DNA of 64,000 nt, taken from assembly GCF_003515705.1 (NCBI RefSeq), contig NZ_QWEH01000008.1:1-64000 (forward strand), read 5' to 3'. The stretch is from Oceanobacillus profundus (GTDB taxonomy: Bacteria > Bacillota > Bacilli > Bacillales > Amphibacillaceae). A program made the position numbers and the translations under genes. Each line of letters starts with the position of its first letter. Positions within the stretch are counted from its first letter, which is position 1. Of the stretch, positions 1 to 9,413 are shown piece by piece. The notes below the pieces were generated by a model, which was not told where the DNA came from, searched no databases, and worked only from the letters and a program-made list of their open reading frames with translations.

Positions 1-11
1 CAGTTAAATAA

Positions 12-40
12 AAAAGAGCCTATACAGACATAGACTCTTA
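12..40 (-). terminator. Leftward-facing hairpin with T-run
   Basis: Two arms, AAGAG.CTAT and ATAG.CTCTT, flank a short loop with one internal mismatch. The A-run at its left edge becomes a T-run only when read on the minus strand, so it looks like an intrinsic terminator for leftward transcription. No leftward gene is visible to its right, so it may instead be a bidirectional barrier or part of the adjacent repeat block. Confidence 0.45.
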
Positions 41-108
41 GCTTAAAGTTGGTCAAAAAGAATATCTTTCAAAAGAGTGTAAGGGGTACTTGACAGTTTC
101 GTTCATAT

Positions 109-381
109 CAGTCTACGTATATTTCCTCCGCTAGTATATGCTCACCAATTATTACTTGTGGAATTAATAAAAACGATATCGATGCGCTACCAGTCCGGGT
201 GAGCGCAGGGCGGTGACTCCAGTGGGAATAGCACGTGTCTGAAGACTCACCGGAAGTGGGTTTCTTCCGGAGAGGCTGAATCCGTGCCCACGGAAAGCAT
301 CCGCCCGAAGCGATCCCGGACGGCGATTATTGCACATACTTGAAGAAAACAGCCAAGAAGTTAGTTCGCAGTTTCTTTCAA
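109..381. repeat. Dispersed intergenic repeat, family 1, copy A
   Basis: This non-coding stretch occupies most of the gap before yqzK. Positions 264-381 match 53277-53394 over 118 nt with only three differences, and its last 60 nt recur at 8594-8655. Its left part (about 111-135) is the reverse complement of the start of the repeat at 37989-38015, so the element is a mosaic. The right end has an imperfect inverted repeat (TTGAAGAAAAC with GTTTCTTTCAA). No open frame is conserved between copies. Confidence 0.8.
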
Positions 382-422
382 CTCCTGATTTATTAAATAC
401 TTTCTCATATTTTGGTTTGAAG

Positions 423-450
423 TTGGGTTGGACTTTATTTTTGTTATAAT
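423..450 (+). promoter_or_regulatory. Candidate SigA promoter of yqzK-xerD
   Basis: TTGGGT (423-428), a 16-nt spacer and a perfect TATAAT (445-450) lie about 100 nt upstream of yqzK. The -10 is strong and the -35 only partial. Promoter identity is inferred from consensus. Confidence 0.4.
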
Positions 451-547
451 TTACAAATTGCTTGAAAAAGGTTACATTTGAATAGTATATTGTGATTCTA
501 ACCTAGCATATCTTTAAATAAACAACTATTTTAGGGAGTAGTGCTAG

Positions 548-754
548 GTGAATAGAATGATACGAGATACGATAAAAGTGTTTGTGATTTTTACAATGTG
601 TACCGTCATATTTTATGTAGGCTTACAAATTATGCATCGGGAGTATGAAGAAATTCATCGTTATGATCCTCCCGAAGGCCCAGCTGTTAAGGTGTTTCAT
701 TCACAAACGAAGCTATTGGAACGATTTCAATTATTTTTTAAAGCAGGGGAGTAG
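548..754 (+). CDS. yqzK: YqzK family protein (DUF4227)
   Basis: This is a 68-residue protein with a single N-terminal membrane segment (about residues 9-28) and a short charged tail. It matches the small DUF4227/YqzK family that sits between fur and xerD in Bacillus. Its function is not known. Translation starts at GTG, with AGGGAG nine bases upstream. It lies five bases before xerD and is probably co-transcribed with it. The assignment rests on size, membrane topology and synteny more than on any catalytic motif. Confidence 0.75.
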   Translation: MNRMIRDTIKVFVIFTMCTVIFYVGLQIMHREYEEIHRYDPPEGPAVKVFHSQTKLLERFQLFFKAGE

Positions 755-759
755 TATGT

Positions 760-1650
760 ATGTTGAAATACGCATTGGAGGATTTTATTCACTTTCTGCA
801 AATCGAGCGCGGTTTATCAGAAAACACACTTGGCTCCTACGGACGTGATCTTAAACATTATATCGAACATATCGAAAAGGAAGCAAAGAAACAATCATGG
901 GATCAGGTAACTAGAAATGATATCATAAGCTTCTTATATGTGCTTAAAGATAGTGGGAAGTCGACAGCAACCATTACAAGACATGTTTCATCTATTCGCA
1001 GCTTTCATCAATTTCTAATTCGCGAACAGATTGTGACGCATGATCCTAGTTTACATATTGAAACACCGAAAAAAGAAAGAAAGCTTCCTGATATTCTGTC
1101 TCAGGCAGATGTGGAAAAATTACTCGATATTCAAACGAACTCTTCACTTTCCATACGTAATAAAGCAATGCTCGAGTTGCTTTATGCAACAGGACTTCGT
1201 GTATCAGAACTAATTTCATTGAAGGTTGGTGATTTACATTTAACAATGGGATTCGTTCAATGTTTTGGAAAGGGCTCAAAGGAAAGAATTGTTCCATTAG
1301 GAGATGCAGCAAGAAATGCTTTAGAGCAATATTTAGATCTTGCAAGAGGGAAGCTTGTTAATAACAAATCTGAATCAGCATTGTTTGTTAATCAGCATGG
1401 CAGAGCCTTATCGCGACAAGGATTTTGGAAGATCCTAAAGGGGTTAGCAAGAGATGTAGGCATAAATAAAACGTTAACACCACATACGCTAAGACATTCC
1501 TTTGCAACTCATTTATTAGAAAATGGCGCCGACCTACGTGCGGTTCAGGAAATGCTAGGACATGCTGATATTTCGACAACCCAAATTTATACGCATGTCA
1601 CGAAAGCGCGATTAAAAGACATGTATAAGGCATACCATCCAAGAGCTTGA
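760..1650 (+). CDS. xerD: Site-specific tyrosine recombinase XerD
   Basis: XerD acts with XerC at the dif site near the terminus to resolve chromosome dimers at division. The 296-residue length is typical. The N-terminal core-binding (SAM-like) domain covers roughly residues 1-90 and the catalytic domain 105-290. The full active site can be read: Arg147 (TGLR), Lys171 (GKG), His242 and Arg245 (HTLR), His268 (LGH) and the nucleophile Tyr277 (IYTHV). The ATG is preceded by AGGGGAG. It follows yqzK and precedes deoB, as in B. subtilis. It is a housekeeping recombinase, not a phage integrase: no att repeats or phage genes lie nearby. Confidence 0.95.
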   Translation: MLKYALEDFIHFLQIERGLSENTLGSYGRDLKHYIEHIEKEAKKQSWDQVTRNDIISFLYVLKDSGKSTATITRHVSSIRSFHQFLIREQIVTHDPSLHIETPKKERKLPDILSQADVEKLLDIQTNSSLSIRNKAMLELLYATGLRVSELISLKVGDLHLTMGFVQCFGKGSKERIVPLGDAARNALEQYLDLARGKLVNNKSESALFVNQHGRALSRQGFWKILKGLARDVGINKTLTPHTLRHSFATHLLENGADLRAVQEMLGHADISTTQIYTHVTKARLKDMYKAYHPRA

Positions 1651-1744
1651 ACTTGATTTAACAGTGGTCTGACATCCTACATCATAAAAATGAAACATAT
1701 ATTCATAGTGATGCGGGAATATAGTAACAGGAGGTTTGATAGAG

Positions 1745-2923
1745 ATGAATCAATTTAAACGTGTATTTTTAGTTGTTTTAGATTCAGTAGGAATTGGCGA
1801 GGCACCAGATGCAGCACAATTTAATGATGTTGGTGCTGATACGCTAGGGCATATTGCAGAACATATGAGTGGATTGAATATGCCTCATATGGGTGAATTA
1901 GGATTAAGTAATATTAAGGAAATAAAAGGAATTGGCAAGGCTATTCATCCAAAAGCACACTATACAAAAATGCAGGAAGCTTCAAATGGTAAAGATACCA
2001 TGACTGGCCATTGGGAAATTATGGGCCTTCATATAAGCAACCCATTTCGAACGTTCCCGGACGGATTTCCAGATGAGTTATTAAATGAATTGGAAGAAAA
2101 ATCCGGAAGAAAAATTATTGGGAATAAGCCCGCATCAGGTACTGAAATATTGGATGAGCTTGGTGAAGAGCATATGAAAACTGGTGCGCTGATTGTTTAT
2201 ACGTCTGCAGATTCAGTACTGCAAATCGCTGCACATGAAGAAATTGTACCGATTGAAGAGCAGTATCGTATTTGTGAAATTGCTCGCGCGCTAACATTGG
2301 ACGAAAAATATATGGTTGGCCGTATTATTGCACGACCGTTTATTGGTAAACCTGGTGCATTTGAACGAACATCAAACCGCCATGATTATGCATTGAAGCC
2401 ATTTGGCAGGACTGTAATGAATGAACTGAAAGATAATAAACTGGACGTGATTGCTCTAGGGAAGATTTCCGACATTTATGATGGAGAAGGAGTAACCGAA
2501 GCAGTTCGAACAAAGGATAATGATGATGGCATGACAAAGCTAGTAGCGTCAATGGATCAGGATTTTACCGGTATTAGCTTTTTGAATTTAGTTGATTTTG
2601 ATGCAAAATATGGACACCGAAGAGATCCAGAGGGTTATGGAAAAGCATTGGAAGAATTTGATGCAAGATTGCCTGAGGTTTTAGAAAAATTGCAGAAGGA
2701 TGACTTGTTAATTATTACTGCAGATCACGGGAATGACCCGACACATCATGGTACAGACCACACGAGAGAATATGTACCGTTGCTCGTACATCATAAAGCG
2801 ATTTCAGAAGGAAGAGCATTGCCAATTAAAGAAACTTTCGCAGATATCGGTGCTACAATCGCAGATAATTTTAACATACCGATGCCTAATCACGGAAAAA
2901 GCTTTTTAAATGAAATTAAATAG
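1745..2923 (+). CDS. deoB: Phosphopentomutase
   Basis: DeoB interconverts ribose-1-phosphate and ribose-5-phosphate (and the deoxy forms), feeding pentose from nucleoside breakdown into central metabolism. The 392-residue protein belongs to the alkaline-phosphatase superfamily of metalloenzymes. The N-terminal [12 protein letters not shown], the [10 protein letters not shown] loop with the phosphorylated Thr, and the C-terminal TADHGNDPT plus following His residues bind the two Mn ions. I place the start at ATG 1745, ten bases after AGGAGG (1729-1734), not at the upstream TTG at 1736. It is followed 15 bases later by punA, forming a salvage operon with pdp. Confidence 0.95.
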   Translation: MNQFKRVFLVVLDSVGIGEAPDAAQFNDVGADTLGHIAEHMSGLNMPHMGELGLSNIKEIKGIGKAIHPKAHYTKMQEASNGKDTMTGHWEIMGLHISNPFRTFPDGFPDELLNELEEKSGRKIIGNKPASGTEILDELGEEHMKTGALIVYTSADSVLQIAAHEEIVPIEEQYRICEIARALTLDEKYMVGRIIARPFIGKPGAFERTSNRHDYALKPFGRTVMNELKDNKLDVIALGKISDIYDGEGVTEAVRTKDNDDGMTKLVASMDQDFTGISFLNLVDFDAKYGHRRDPEGYGKALEEFDARLPEVLEKLQKDDLLIITADHGNDPTHHGTDHTREYVPLLVHHKAISEGRALPIKETFADIGATIADNFNIPMPNHGKSFLNEIK

Positions 2924-2938
2924 AGGGGAATCAGCAAA

Positions 2939-3760
2939 ATGAATCATATAGCAATTAAAGAAGCGAGCAATTATGTGAAAAGTAAACTAAAAGAGACACC
3001 AGAAATTGGCTTAATTCTTGGTTCTGGTCTAGGAGTTCTTGGTGAAGAAATTGAAAATCCGATAACCATTGCTTATAAGGACATTCCACACTTTCCAGAA
3101 TCAACAGTATCTGGACATAAGGGGCAACTTGTAATTGGAACGTTAGAAGGTAAGCAGGTTATCGCGATGCAAGGACGTTTTCATTACTATGAAGGCTATT
3201 CCATGAACCAAGTAACATTTCCAGTACGCGTCATGAAGGATTTAGGAATCGAGTCCATTATCGTAACGAATGCCGCTGGGGGAATAAATGAGGAATTCAA
3301 CCCCGGAGACCTCATGCTCATTACAGATCACATTAATAATATGGGTGATAATCCTTTAATCGGAAAAAACGATGAAGACTTAGGTGTTCGTTTTCCTGAT
3401 ATGTCCCAAAGTTATGATCGAGAATTCATAAAGCATGCAGAAAGCTGTGCAGCTTCACTTGGTATTTTCGTTCAAAAAGGAGTGTATGTCGGCAACACTG
3501 GACCAGCATATGAAACGCCTGCAGAGGTTAGAATGCTGAGAACGCTTGGTGGAGATGCTGTAGGAATGTCTACCGTACCAGAAGTTGTGGTAAGCAGACA
3601 CGCTGGCATTCGAGTGCTTGGTATTTCTTGTATTTCAAATATGGCTGCAGGTATATTAGATCAGCCGTTAACACACGATGAAGTAATAGAAACAACTGAA
3701 AAAGTAAAAACAAATTTCCTGCAATTTGTTAAGAAAATTGTAAGTACATTGCCAGCGTAA
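2939..3760 (+). CDS. punA: Purine-nucleoside phosphorylase (type II)
   Basis: This enzyme cleaves guanosine, inosine and their deoxy forms with phosphate to the free base and (deoxy)ribose-1-phosphate. At 273 residues it matches the trimeric PNP/MTAP family (PupG of B. subtilis). Visible family motifs are LGSGLG near the N-terminus, SGHKG, the QGRFHYYEG phosphate/sugar loop, [16 protein letters not shown] and the purine-binding GMSTVPE segment. It lies between deoB and pdp, so its pentose-1-phosphate product goes straight to the mutase encoded upstream. Confidence 0.93.
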   Translation: MNHIAIKEASNYVKSKLKETPEIGLILGSGLGVLGEEIENPITIAYKDIPHFPESTVSGHKGQLVIGTLEGKQVIAMQGRFHYYEGYSMNQVTFPVRVMKDLGIESIIVTNAAGGINEEFNPGDLMLITDHINNMGDNPLIGKNDEDLGVRFPDMSQSYDREFIKHAESCAASLGIFVQKGVYVGNTGPAYETPAEVRMLRTLGGDAVGMSTVPEVVVSRHAGIRVLGISCISNMAAGILDQPLTHDEVIETTEKVKTNFLQFVKKIVSTLPA

Positions 3761-3798
3761 ATATGTACGAACTAAAATAATAAAAAAGGTGATTATAA

Positions 3799-5103
3799 AT
3801 GAGAATGTATGACATCATTGAGAAAAAGCGAAACGGTGGGGAATTAACCAAGGAAGAGATAACATTTTTTATTGATGGCTATACAAACGGTGAAATTCCA
3901 GATTATCAAATTAGTGCTTTATTAATGGCAATTTATTTTCAGGACATGACAGAAGTGGAACGTGCAAGCTTAACGATGGCTATGGTTGAATCGGGCGATC
4001 AAATTGATTTATCGGCGATTGAAGGGATCAAAGTAGATAAGCATTCTACTGGTGGAGTTGGTGATACAACAACTTTAATACTTGCACCTTTAGTTGCATC
4101 ACTTGGTGTACCTTTAGCTAAAATGAGCGGAAGAGGCCTTGGGCATACAGGGGGAACGATTGATAAATTAGAGGCTGTTCCAGGATTTCATGTAGAAATA
4201 ACAAATGAGGCGTTCATCGACTTAGTGAATAAAAATAAAGTTGCGGTAATTGGTCAGTCTGGAAATTTAACCCCGGCTGACAAAAAATTATATAGTTTAA
4301 GAGATGTCACAGCAACCGTAAATTCAATTCCACTAATTGCCAGTTCAATTATGAGTAAAAAAATCGCTTCTGGTGCTGATGGCATTGTCCTAGACGTTAA
4401 AACCGGTGCTGGAGCTTTTATGAAAGATCTTGAGGATGCTAAAGAGCTCGCACATGCAATGGTTTCTATCGGGAATAAGGTATCAAGAAATACAATGGCT
4501 GTTATATCTGATATGAGCCAGCCGCTAGGGTATGCAATAGGGAATGCGCTTGAAGTAAAAGAAGCAATTGATACACTTCAAGGAAAAGGTCCTGAGGATC
4601 TAACCGAATTATGTCTTACATTAGGAAGCCAAATGGTTGTACTTGCTAAAAAGGCGAAAAATATTGATGAAGCACGACAGCTATTACAGGAAGCTTTAAC
4701 AAATGGAAAAGCGTTCGATAAATTCAAACAATTTTTAGAGTCACAAGGCGGAAATGCAGAAGTAGCTGATAATCCGGAGTTACTGCCACAGGCGAAATTT
4801 AAAATCGATCTACCAGCTAAATCTGCTGGTAAGGTAGCAGCAATTATTGCTGATGAACTAGGTACTGCTGCAATGATGCTTGGTGCTGGCAGAGCAACAA
4901 AAGAGTCTGAAATTGATTTAAGTGTCGGAATTGTGCTCCATAAGAAGATTGGTGATTCTGTTACAGAAGGAGAATCCTTACTTACGATTCATTCTAATCA
5001 GGAAAATGTAGATCAAGTCATTGAAAAGTTGTATGAAAGTATAACGATAACGACTGAGCATATTGAAGCTCCAACATTAATTTATCAGACAATAACGGAT
5101 TAA
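3799..5103 (+). CDS. pdp: Pyrimidine-nucleoside phosphorylase
   Basis: Pdp splits uridine and thymidine with phosphate. It is a 434-residue member of the glycosyltransferase family 3 thymidine/pyrimidine phosphorylases. The N-terminal alpha domain is followed by the phosphate/pyrimidine loop [10 protein letters not shown] (about residues 79-88), [15 protein letters not shown], and [10 protein letters not shown] with the SIMSKK signature. The C-terminal barrel-sandwich domain ends the chain. ATG 3799 follows AAAGGTG seven bases upstream. It closes the deoB-punA-pdp group and is followed by a strong terminator. Confidence 0.95.
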   Translation: MRMYDIIEKKRNGGELTKEEITFFIDGYTNGEIPDYQISALLMAIYFQDMTEVERASLTMAMVESGDQIDLSAIEGIKVDKHSTGGVGDTTTLILAPLVASLGVPLAKMSGRGLGHTGGTIDKLEAVPGFHVEITNEAFIDLVNKNKVAVIGQSGNLTPADKKLYSLRDVTATVNSIPLIASSIMSKKIASGADGIVLDVKTGAGAFMKDLEDAKELAHAMVSIGNKVSRNTMAVISDMSQPLGYAIGNALEVKEAIDTLQGKGPEDLTELCLTLGSQMVVLAKKAKNIDEARQLLQEALTNGKAFDKFKQFLESQGGNAEVADNPELLPQAKFKIDLPAKSAGKVAAIIADELGTAAMMLGAGRATKESEIDLSVGIVLHKKIGDSVTEGESLLTIHSNQENVDQVIEKLYESITITTEHIEAPTLIYQTITD

Positions 5104-5110
5104 CAAAAGG

Positions 5111-5146
5111 AAAAAGCGCACGGTTGTGTGCTTTTTCTTTTTTATT
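5111..5146 (+). terminator. Rho-independent terminator after pdp
   Basis: An 11-bp stem (AAAAAGCGCAC with GTGTGCTTTTT, one G-U pair) and a GGTT loop run into a T-rich tract immediately downstream of the pdp stop codon. Confidence 0.9.
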
Positions 5147-5198
5147 ATTTTCGGTGTATGAAAATGCCAATATTCGGCAATCCTTTCATTATAGAGGA

Positions 5199-5296
5199 TG
5201 TTCAAAAAGTCTGGACAAAAACGACATTTTGGCGTTATCAAATTGGAAGATAAAAAAGTATGGTTACTAGCCAATTTGCCTTCTCTTTTTTGAACA
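5199..5296. repeat. 98-bp MITE-like inverted-repeat element
   Basis: Perfect 10-nt terminal inverted repeats, TGTTCAAAAA (5199-5208) and TTTTTGAACA (5287-5296), enclose a second inverted pair, CAAATTGG (5239-5246) and CCAATTTG (5271-5278). No protein is encoded. The left-end core TTCAAAAAGTC recurs at the 3' end of prsW near 40169. It sits directly between the pdp terminator and the dacF ribosome binding site. Confidence 0.6.
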
Positions 5297-5326
5297 CGCT
5301 TTTATATTGATTGCTGGAGGTAAAAG

Positions 5327-6514
5327 ATGATGAATAAGTTTTTAAGACTCATTACAATTATGATGGTAATAGCTTTTGCAGTGCCTGTTTCTGCTTTTGC
5401 AGAAGAAAATAACTCGGAGGAAGAGAATAATGGACTAGCTCTTGCTCCAGATGCAAAATCAGCTATTTTATTGGAACAGGATACCGGCGAAATACTTTTC
5501 GATAAAAATGCTCATGAAAAGTTACCGCCAGCAAGTATGACTAAAATAATGACGTTACTGCTCATTATGGAAGCGTTGGATAAAGGGAACTTACAAAAAG
5601 ATGAAATGATACGTGTAAGTGAACGAGCTGCTTCCATGGGAGGGTCGCAAATCTTCTTGGAAGCAGGAGAGGAAATGTCTGTTAATGATCTATTAAAAGG
5701 GGTAGCCATCGCATCTGGTAATGACGCTAGTGTTGCTTTAGCAGAGCGCCTTGCTGGAAGTGAAGAAGCATTTGTGAAAAAAATGAATGAACGCGCAAAG
5801 GAATTAAAGCTTGAGAACACGCATTTCCAAAATTCCACGGGCTTACCTGCAGATAATCACTACAGCACATCCTATGATATGGCGATGATTGCAAATGAAC
5901 TATTAAAGTATGAAGCCATAACAGATTATACTTCGGTCTATGAAGATTATTTAAGAAAAGGACAGGACAATGAGTTCTGGTTAGTAAATACAAATAAGCT
6001 TGTTCGGTTCTATCCTGATGTAGATGGATTAAAAACAGGGTATACAAGCGAGGCGAAATATTGTTTAACTGCTACAGCTAAGCGAGACGATATGCGCGTT
6101 ATTGCTGTTGTAATGGGTGCAGAATCTCCTAAGGAAAGAAATACGATGGTATCCGGTTTACTTGATTATGCATTCAATCAGTTTGAGACAAATAAGCTTT
6201 TTGATAGGGACGAAAAGATTACCGATATCCATCTCTTGAAATCAAAGCAAAAGAATGTTGATATTGTAACAAAACAATCGATTAGTACCCTTCATAAGAA
6301 AGGCGAAGAGGAAAAGGATATCCAGACAGAGGTGAAGCTTCAAGACACCTGGAATTTACCAGTTAAAAGAGGAGATGAAGTTGGTAAATTATATGTGAAG
6401 GATGGGGAGCAGGTACTATATGAAATACCTTTAACAGTTGAAGAAGATATTGAGAAAACAACCTATTTTTCACTATTAAAGCGCACGGTGCAAGAAATGG
6501 TGAAATCACGCTAA
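5327..6514 (+). CDS. dacF: D-alanyl-D-alanine carboxypeptidase DacF
   Basis: This penicillin-binding protein trims the terminal D-Ala from peptidoglycan stem peptides. In B. subtilis DacF is made in the forespore and affects cortex cross-linking. The 395-residue chain has an N-terminal signal peptide (hydrophobic stretch about residues 5-25 ending in AFA). The active-site triads are SMTK (Ser70, Lys73), SGN (130-132) and KTG (236-238), followed by a C-terminal beta domain (PBP5_C). Two adjacent ATGs (5327 and 5330) both fit the GGAGG upstream, so the start is uncertain by one residue. It lies just upstream of spoIIAA, the classic arrangement. Confidence 0.93.
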   Translation: MMNKFLRLITIMMVIAFAVPVSAFAEENNSEEENNGLALAPDAKSAILLEQDTGEILFDKNAHEKLPPASMTKIMTLLLIMEALDKGNLQKDEMIRVSERAASMGGSQIFLEAGEEMSVNDLLKGVAIASGNDASVALAERLAGSEEAFVKKMNERAKELKLENTHFQNSTGLPADNHYSTSYDMAMIANELLKYEAITDYTSVYEDYLRKGQDNEFWLVNTNKLVRFYPDVDGLKTGYTSEAKYCLTATAKRDDMRVIAVVMGAESPKERNTMVSGLLDYAFNQFETNKLFDRDEKITDIHLLKSKQKNVDIVTKQSISTLHKKGEEEKDIQTEVKLQDTWNLPVKRGDEVGKLYVKDGEQVLYEIPLTVEEDIEKTTYFSLLKRTVQEMVKSR

Positions 6515-6547
6515 TTTCATCTAATTTAATTGAATAGACACTTCTTT

Positions 6548-6585
6548 TGTCAAGTAGCAGGAATTAGACCTCCCAATAAAGAAAT
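6548..6585 (+). promoter_or_regulatory. Candidate SigH/Spo0A promoter of the spoIIA operon
   Basis: AGGAATT (6559-6565) and a GAAAT near-match to the SigH -10 core GAAT (6581-6585) are separated by 15 nt, close to the SigH spacing. A degenerate Spo0A box, TGTCAAG (6548-6554, consensus TGTCGAA), lies just upstream. In B. subtilis spoIIA is SigH- and Spo0A-dependent. Here the match is partial, and the call leans on that knowledge. Confidence 0.4.
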
Positions 6586-6619
6586 AGATTCAATACAGTT
6601 CTTATAAGGAGGAATAAAT

Positions 6620-6973
6620 ATGGGGCTTCATTCAATATTTGATGTGAAGGGTGACGTCTTAATAGTAAGACTATCAGGTGAATTGGATCATCATGAAGCA
6701 GAATTGTTACGTGATAAGTGGAAAGATATGTTGTATGTAAATCCAGTTAAGCATATCATACTCAACCTTGAAGAAGTAACGTTTATGGATAGTTCCGGAC
6801 TTGGTGTTGTACTCGGCCGATATAAAGAGGTTATTCAATTAGGTGGGGAAATGGTAGTATGTTCCATTTCACCACCTGTAAAGCGCTTATTTGAAATGTC
6901 AGGCCTGTTTAAAATTGTCAGACTTGAGGAGAATGAAGAATTTGCATTAGCAACACTGGGGGTGGCTTCATGA
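6620..6973 (+). CDS. spoIIAA: Anti-sigma F factor antagonist SpoIIAA
   Basis: SpoIIAA is the STAS-domain anti-anti-sigma factor that frees SigF in the forespore by binding SpoIIAB once dephosphorylated by SpoIIE. It is 117 residues, the family's normal size. The conserved FMDSSGLG motif places the phospho-acceptor at Ser58, the same position as in B. subtilis. The ATG follows a good AAGGAGG. Its stop overlaps the spoIIAB start by four bases (ATGA), which indicates translational coupling of the regulator and its partner. Confidence 0.97.
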   Translation: MGLHSIFDVKGDVLIVRLSGELDHHEAELLRDKWKDMLYVNPVKHIILNLEEVTFMDSSGLGVVLGRYKEVIQLGGEMVVCSISPPVKRLFEMSGLFKIVRLEENEEFALATLGVAS

Positions 6974-7410
6974 AAAACGAAATGAATTTGGAATTCTCAA
7001 GTGTGAGTGAGAATGAAGCTTTTGCTAGAGTGACTGTCGCGGCTTTTATAGCACAGCTGGATCCGACAATGGATGAACTGACAGAAATTAAGACTGTCGT
7101 TTCAGAAGCGGTAACGAATGCGATTATCCACGGCTATAATAGGGAAGCACATCATAAAGTTTATATTACATGTACATTGAATGATGAGGAAATTGAATTA
7201 ACAATTAAGGATAATGGAATTGGAATTCCAAATGTAACAGAGGCATTAGAGCCGCTGTATACATCAAAACCAGAAATGGAAAGATCAGGAATGGGATTTA
7301 CAATCATGGAAAACTTTATGGATTCTGTTGAGGTCATTTCGAACCCTAACGAGGGAACTGCAGTATATATGACAAAGCAGCTATCAAAGACCAAAACAGT
7401 CTATAACTGA
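6970..7410 (+). CDS. spoIIAB: Anti-sigma F factor / serine kinase SpoIIAB
   Basis: SpoIIAB binds and silences SigF and phosphorylates SpoIIAA on serine. The 146-residue protein is a GHKL-fold kinase. The N-box is [11 protein letters not shown] (about residues 43-53), the G1 box DNGIGIP and the G2 box GMGFTIM, all intact. It is coupled to spoIIAA by an ATGA overlap and lies ten bases before sigF, so the three-gene switch is complete and in the usual order. Confidence 0.97.
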   Translation: MKNEMNLEFSSVSENEAFARVTVAAFIAQLDPTMDELTEIKTVVSEAVTNAIIHGYNREAHHKVYITCTLNDEEIELTIKDNGIGIPNVTEALEPLYTSKPEMERSGMGFTIMENFMDSVEVISNPNEGTAVYMTKQLSKTKTVYN

Positions 7411-7420
7411 GGGGGCTGCC

Positions 7421-8179
7421 ATGAATGTAAATGTTAAAAACACCCGCCAAAAGGAACAGCTGTCAGATGAGAAAGTGAAAGAATATATATTAAAAAGTCA
7501 ACAAGGCGATAAAGAGGCAAGAGACCTTCTTGTAGAAAGAAATATTCGCCTTGTGTGGTCGGTTGTTCAACGATTTATTAATAGGGGCTATGATCCAGAT
7601 GATTTGTTCCAGATTGGCAGCATTGGGCTGATTAAGGCGATTGATAAATTTGATTTGTCTTATGATGTACGGTTTTCAACGTATGCAGTTCCAATGATTA
7701 TCGGTGAAATTCAACGGTTTATTAGAGATGATGGAAGCGTGAAGGTAAGTCGCTCACTGAAGGAGACAGGAAATAAAATTCGTCGGAAAAAAGACGAGCT
7801 AACAAAACAATTGGGAAGGTCACCGACAGTGAAAGAAATTGCTGATGCATTAGAGATCTCATCGGAAGAGGTTGTCCATGCGCAGGAAGCTGCGAAATCA
7901 CCTCATTCCATTCATGAAACCGTTTTTGAAAATGATGGCGATCCGATAACGCTTTTGGATCAAATTGCCGACCAGGATACAAAATGGTTCGATAAACTTA
8001 CATTACAGGAAGCAATCCAGAATCTAACTGAACGTGAACGGTTGATTGTCTACTTACGCTATTACAAAGACCAGACACAAACAGAAGTAGCAGAAAGGCT
8101 CGGAATTTCCCAAGTTCAAGTCTCAAGGCTGGAAAAAAAGATTCTGGAGGATATGAAGAAAAATATGGATTCTTCCTAA
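7421..8179 (+). CDS. sigF: RNA polymerase sigma-F factor
   Basis: SigF is the first forespore-specific sigma factor. The 252-residue sigma-70 family protein has region 2 (LVERNIRLVWSVVQRF through FSTYAVPMIIGEIQRF), a region 3 segment, and a C-terminal region 4 helix-turn-helix (YKDQTQTEVAERLGISQVQ). The GAGGGGG upstream of ATG 7421 is a strong ribosome binding site. A terminator follows at 8193, so the downstream spoVA genes are a separate transcription unit. Confidence 0.97.
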   Translation: MNVNVKNTRQKEQLSDEKVKEYILKSQQGDKEARDLLVERNIRLVWSVVQRFINRGYDPDDLFQIGSIGLIKAIDKFDLSYDVRFSTYAVPMIIGEIQRFIRDDGSVKVSRSLKETGNKIRRKKDELTKQLGRSPTVKEIADALEISSEEVVHAQEAAKSPHSIHETVFENDGDPITLLDQIADQDTKWFDKLTLQEAIQNLTERERLIVYLRYYKDQTQTEVAERLGISQVQVSRLEKKILEDMKKNMDSS

Positions 8180-8192
8180 TAGATCTTTCTTT

Positions 8193-8219
8193 AAAACATC
8201 ACATCTGTGGTGTTTTTTT
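8193..8219 (+). terminator. Terminator after sigF
   Basis: A ten-pair stem (AAAACATCAC with GTGGTGTTTT, one G-U) has an ATCT loop and a run of seven Ts, and closes the spoIIA operon. Confidence 0.9.
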
Positions 8220-8222
8220 GTT

Positions 8223-8655
8223 CGATTTAATATGACTTCTAATTAATGCGTATTGAGAGATTGTGCGACTAACCGCTCTGGAAACACACTACGCTCTTCG
8301 CGGGTGACCCGACGCTCTTCGTACTCCGTTCTACAGTGTCTCACTCTGGCCGCGTATCCCGAAGAAGTCTACGTGTGTTTCCTCTGCTAGAATTGGCTCA
8401 TTAGCTATTTCTAACATAATTTACCGAAACAAATTTTTTGCTCAAACCAGTTCGGGTGAGCGTATGGCGGTGACTCCTCAAAAATACAAAACAATTTTCT
8501 TCGTGCGATGTAAAAGCTTGTCCTGCTGGAACAGCACGTGTCTGATGGCTCGTAGGCTGGAGGGGTTAAAGCCGTTCCCTTAGGTGCCCGGACGGCGATT
8601 ATTGCACATACTTGAAGAAAACAGCCGAGAAGTTAGTTCGCCAGTTTCTTTCAAA
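8223..8655. repeat. Dispersed intergenic repeat, family 1, copy B
   Basis: This 430-base gap between sigF and spoVAA has no gene. It holds a rearranged, more diverged family 1 copy. An AGTCTACGTG segment and TTTCCTCTGCTAG at about 8366-8391 match 111-135. GCACGTGTCTGA at about 8533 matches 230-241. The terminal 60 nt (8594-8655) match the ends of copies A and C almost exactly. An internal AT-rich stretch (about 8480-8520) is not shared, so this copy has acquired or retained extra sequence. Confidence 0.7.
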
Positions 8656-8723
8656 AGAAAATTTAATAAAAATCATGATATGAAAGCGAAAAGTCATTTT
8701 GAAAAAGGTTTTACCACATTTGT

Positions 8724-9413
8724 ATGATAAATTTATCACAACTGACAAATACTAAACGAAACAGTAATAGCTTAAATGGAAAGGAAGTTATTCCATTGGC
8801 AGAGATTATCTATCTTCGAATGAAAAAAACAGTGGAATTAAATACGCTTAAACAGCTTATGCTGAAGGATATTGCACATATATCTGCTGCAAATATCCGG
8901 AAGTATAAGCTGGAAAACACGCCTGTATACAGACTTACCAAAAAGGATAAGAACATTGTTATTATCGACAGCTTCCTAATCATAGATCATTTAATAAACG
9001 AATATGAAGGGTTAGAAATCCAAATCTCTGGGCCGGAACAAACCATTGTACGAATAAACACGCAAAAAAAACCCTTAAACATATTGGTTGCATCATTTGT
9101 ATGGATTTTGCTATTCATTGGTACAGCGATGACAATTATGAACTTCCACTATGATGTTAGTATGCAGGAGGTACAACAGCATCTTCATTTCCTGCTAACT
9201 GGCGAAGAAAATGAATTCCCATTATGGATCCAGATTCCGTACTCTTTTGGTTTAGGAATTGGAACATTGTTATTTTTTAATCATTGGTTTAATCGAAGGT
9301 TTAATGAAGAGCCTAGCCCGCTTGAAGTAGAGATATATAAATATCAACAAGACCTTAATAGTTACTTAAATCATCATGAAAACAAGTTAAATGATACAGA
9401 ACTTAATCGTTAA
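8724..9413 (+). CDS. spoVAA: Stage V sporulation protein AA
   Basis: SpoVAA belongs to the forespore inner-membrane SpoVA proteins, which handle Ca-dipicolinic acid movement during sporulation and germination. This 229-residue protein has a soluble N-terminal region (about 1-120) and two membrane segments near 125-145 and 170-190, as expected. The nearest ribosome-binding-like tract (AAAAAGG) is about 15 bases from the ATG, so initiation is weak or the start is slightly off. The gene overlaps spoVAB by 23 bases. Confidence 0.88.
   Translation: MINLSQLTNTKRNSNSLNGKEVIPLAEIIYLRMKKTVELNTLKQLMLKDIAHISAANIRKYKLENTPVYRLTKKDKNIVIIDSFLIIDHLINEYEGLEIQISGPEQTIVRINTQKKPLNILVASFVWILLFIGTAMTIMNFHYDVSMQEVQQHLHFLLTGEENEFPLWIQIPYSFGLGIGTLLFFNHWFNRRFNEEPSPLEVEIYKYQQDLNSYLNHHENKLNDTELNR

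Noticed and set aside
760..1650. Tyrosine recombinase as a sign of an integrated element
   Set aside because: Its sequence and position identify it as housekeeping XerD. No att repeats, phage genes or tRNA target are nearby.
8700..8732. Forespore-type promoter upstream of spoVAA (TGAAAA and TATGATA)
   Set aside because: The -10 would overlap the spoVAA start codon, leaving no leader or ribosome binding site.
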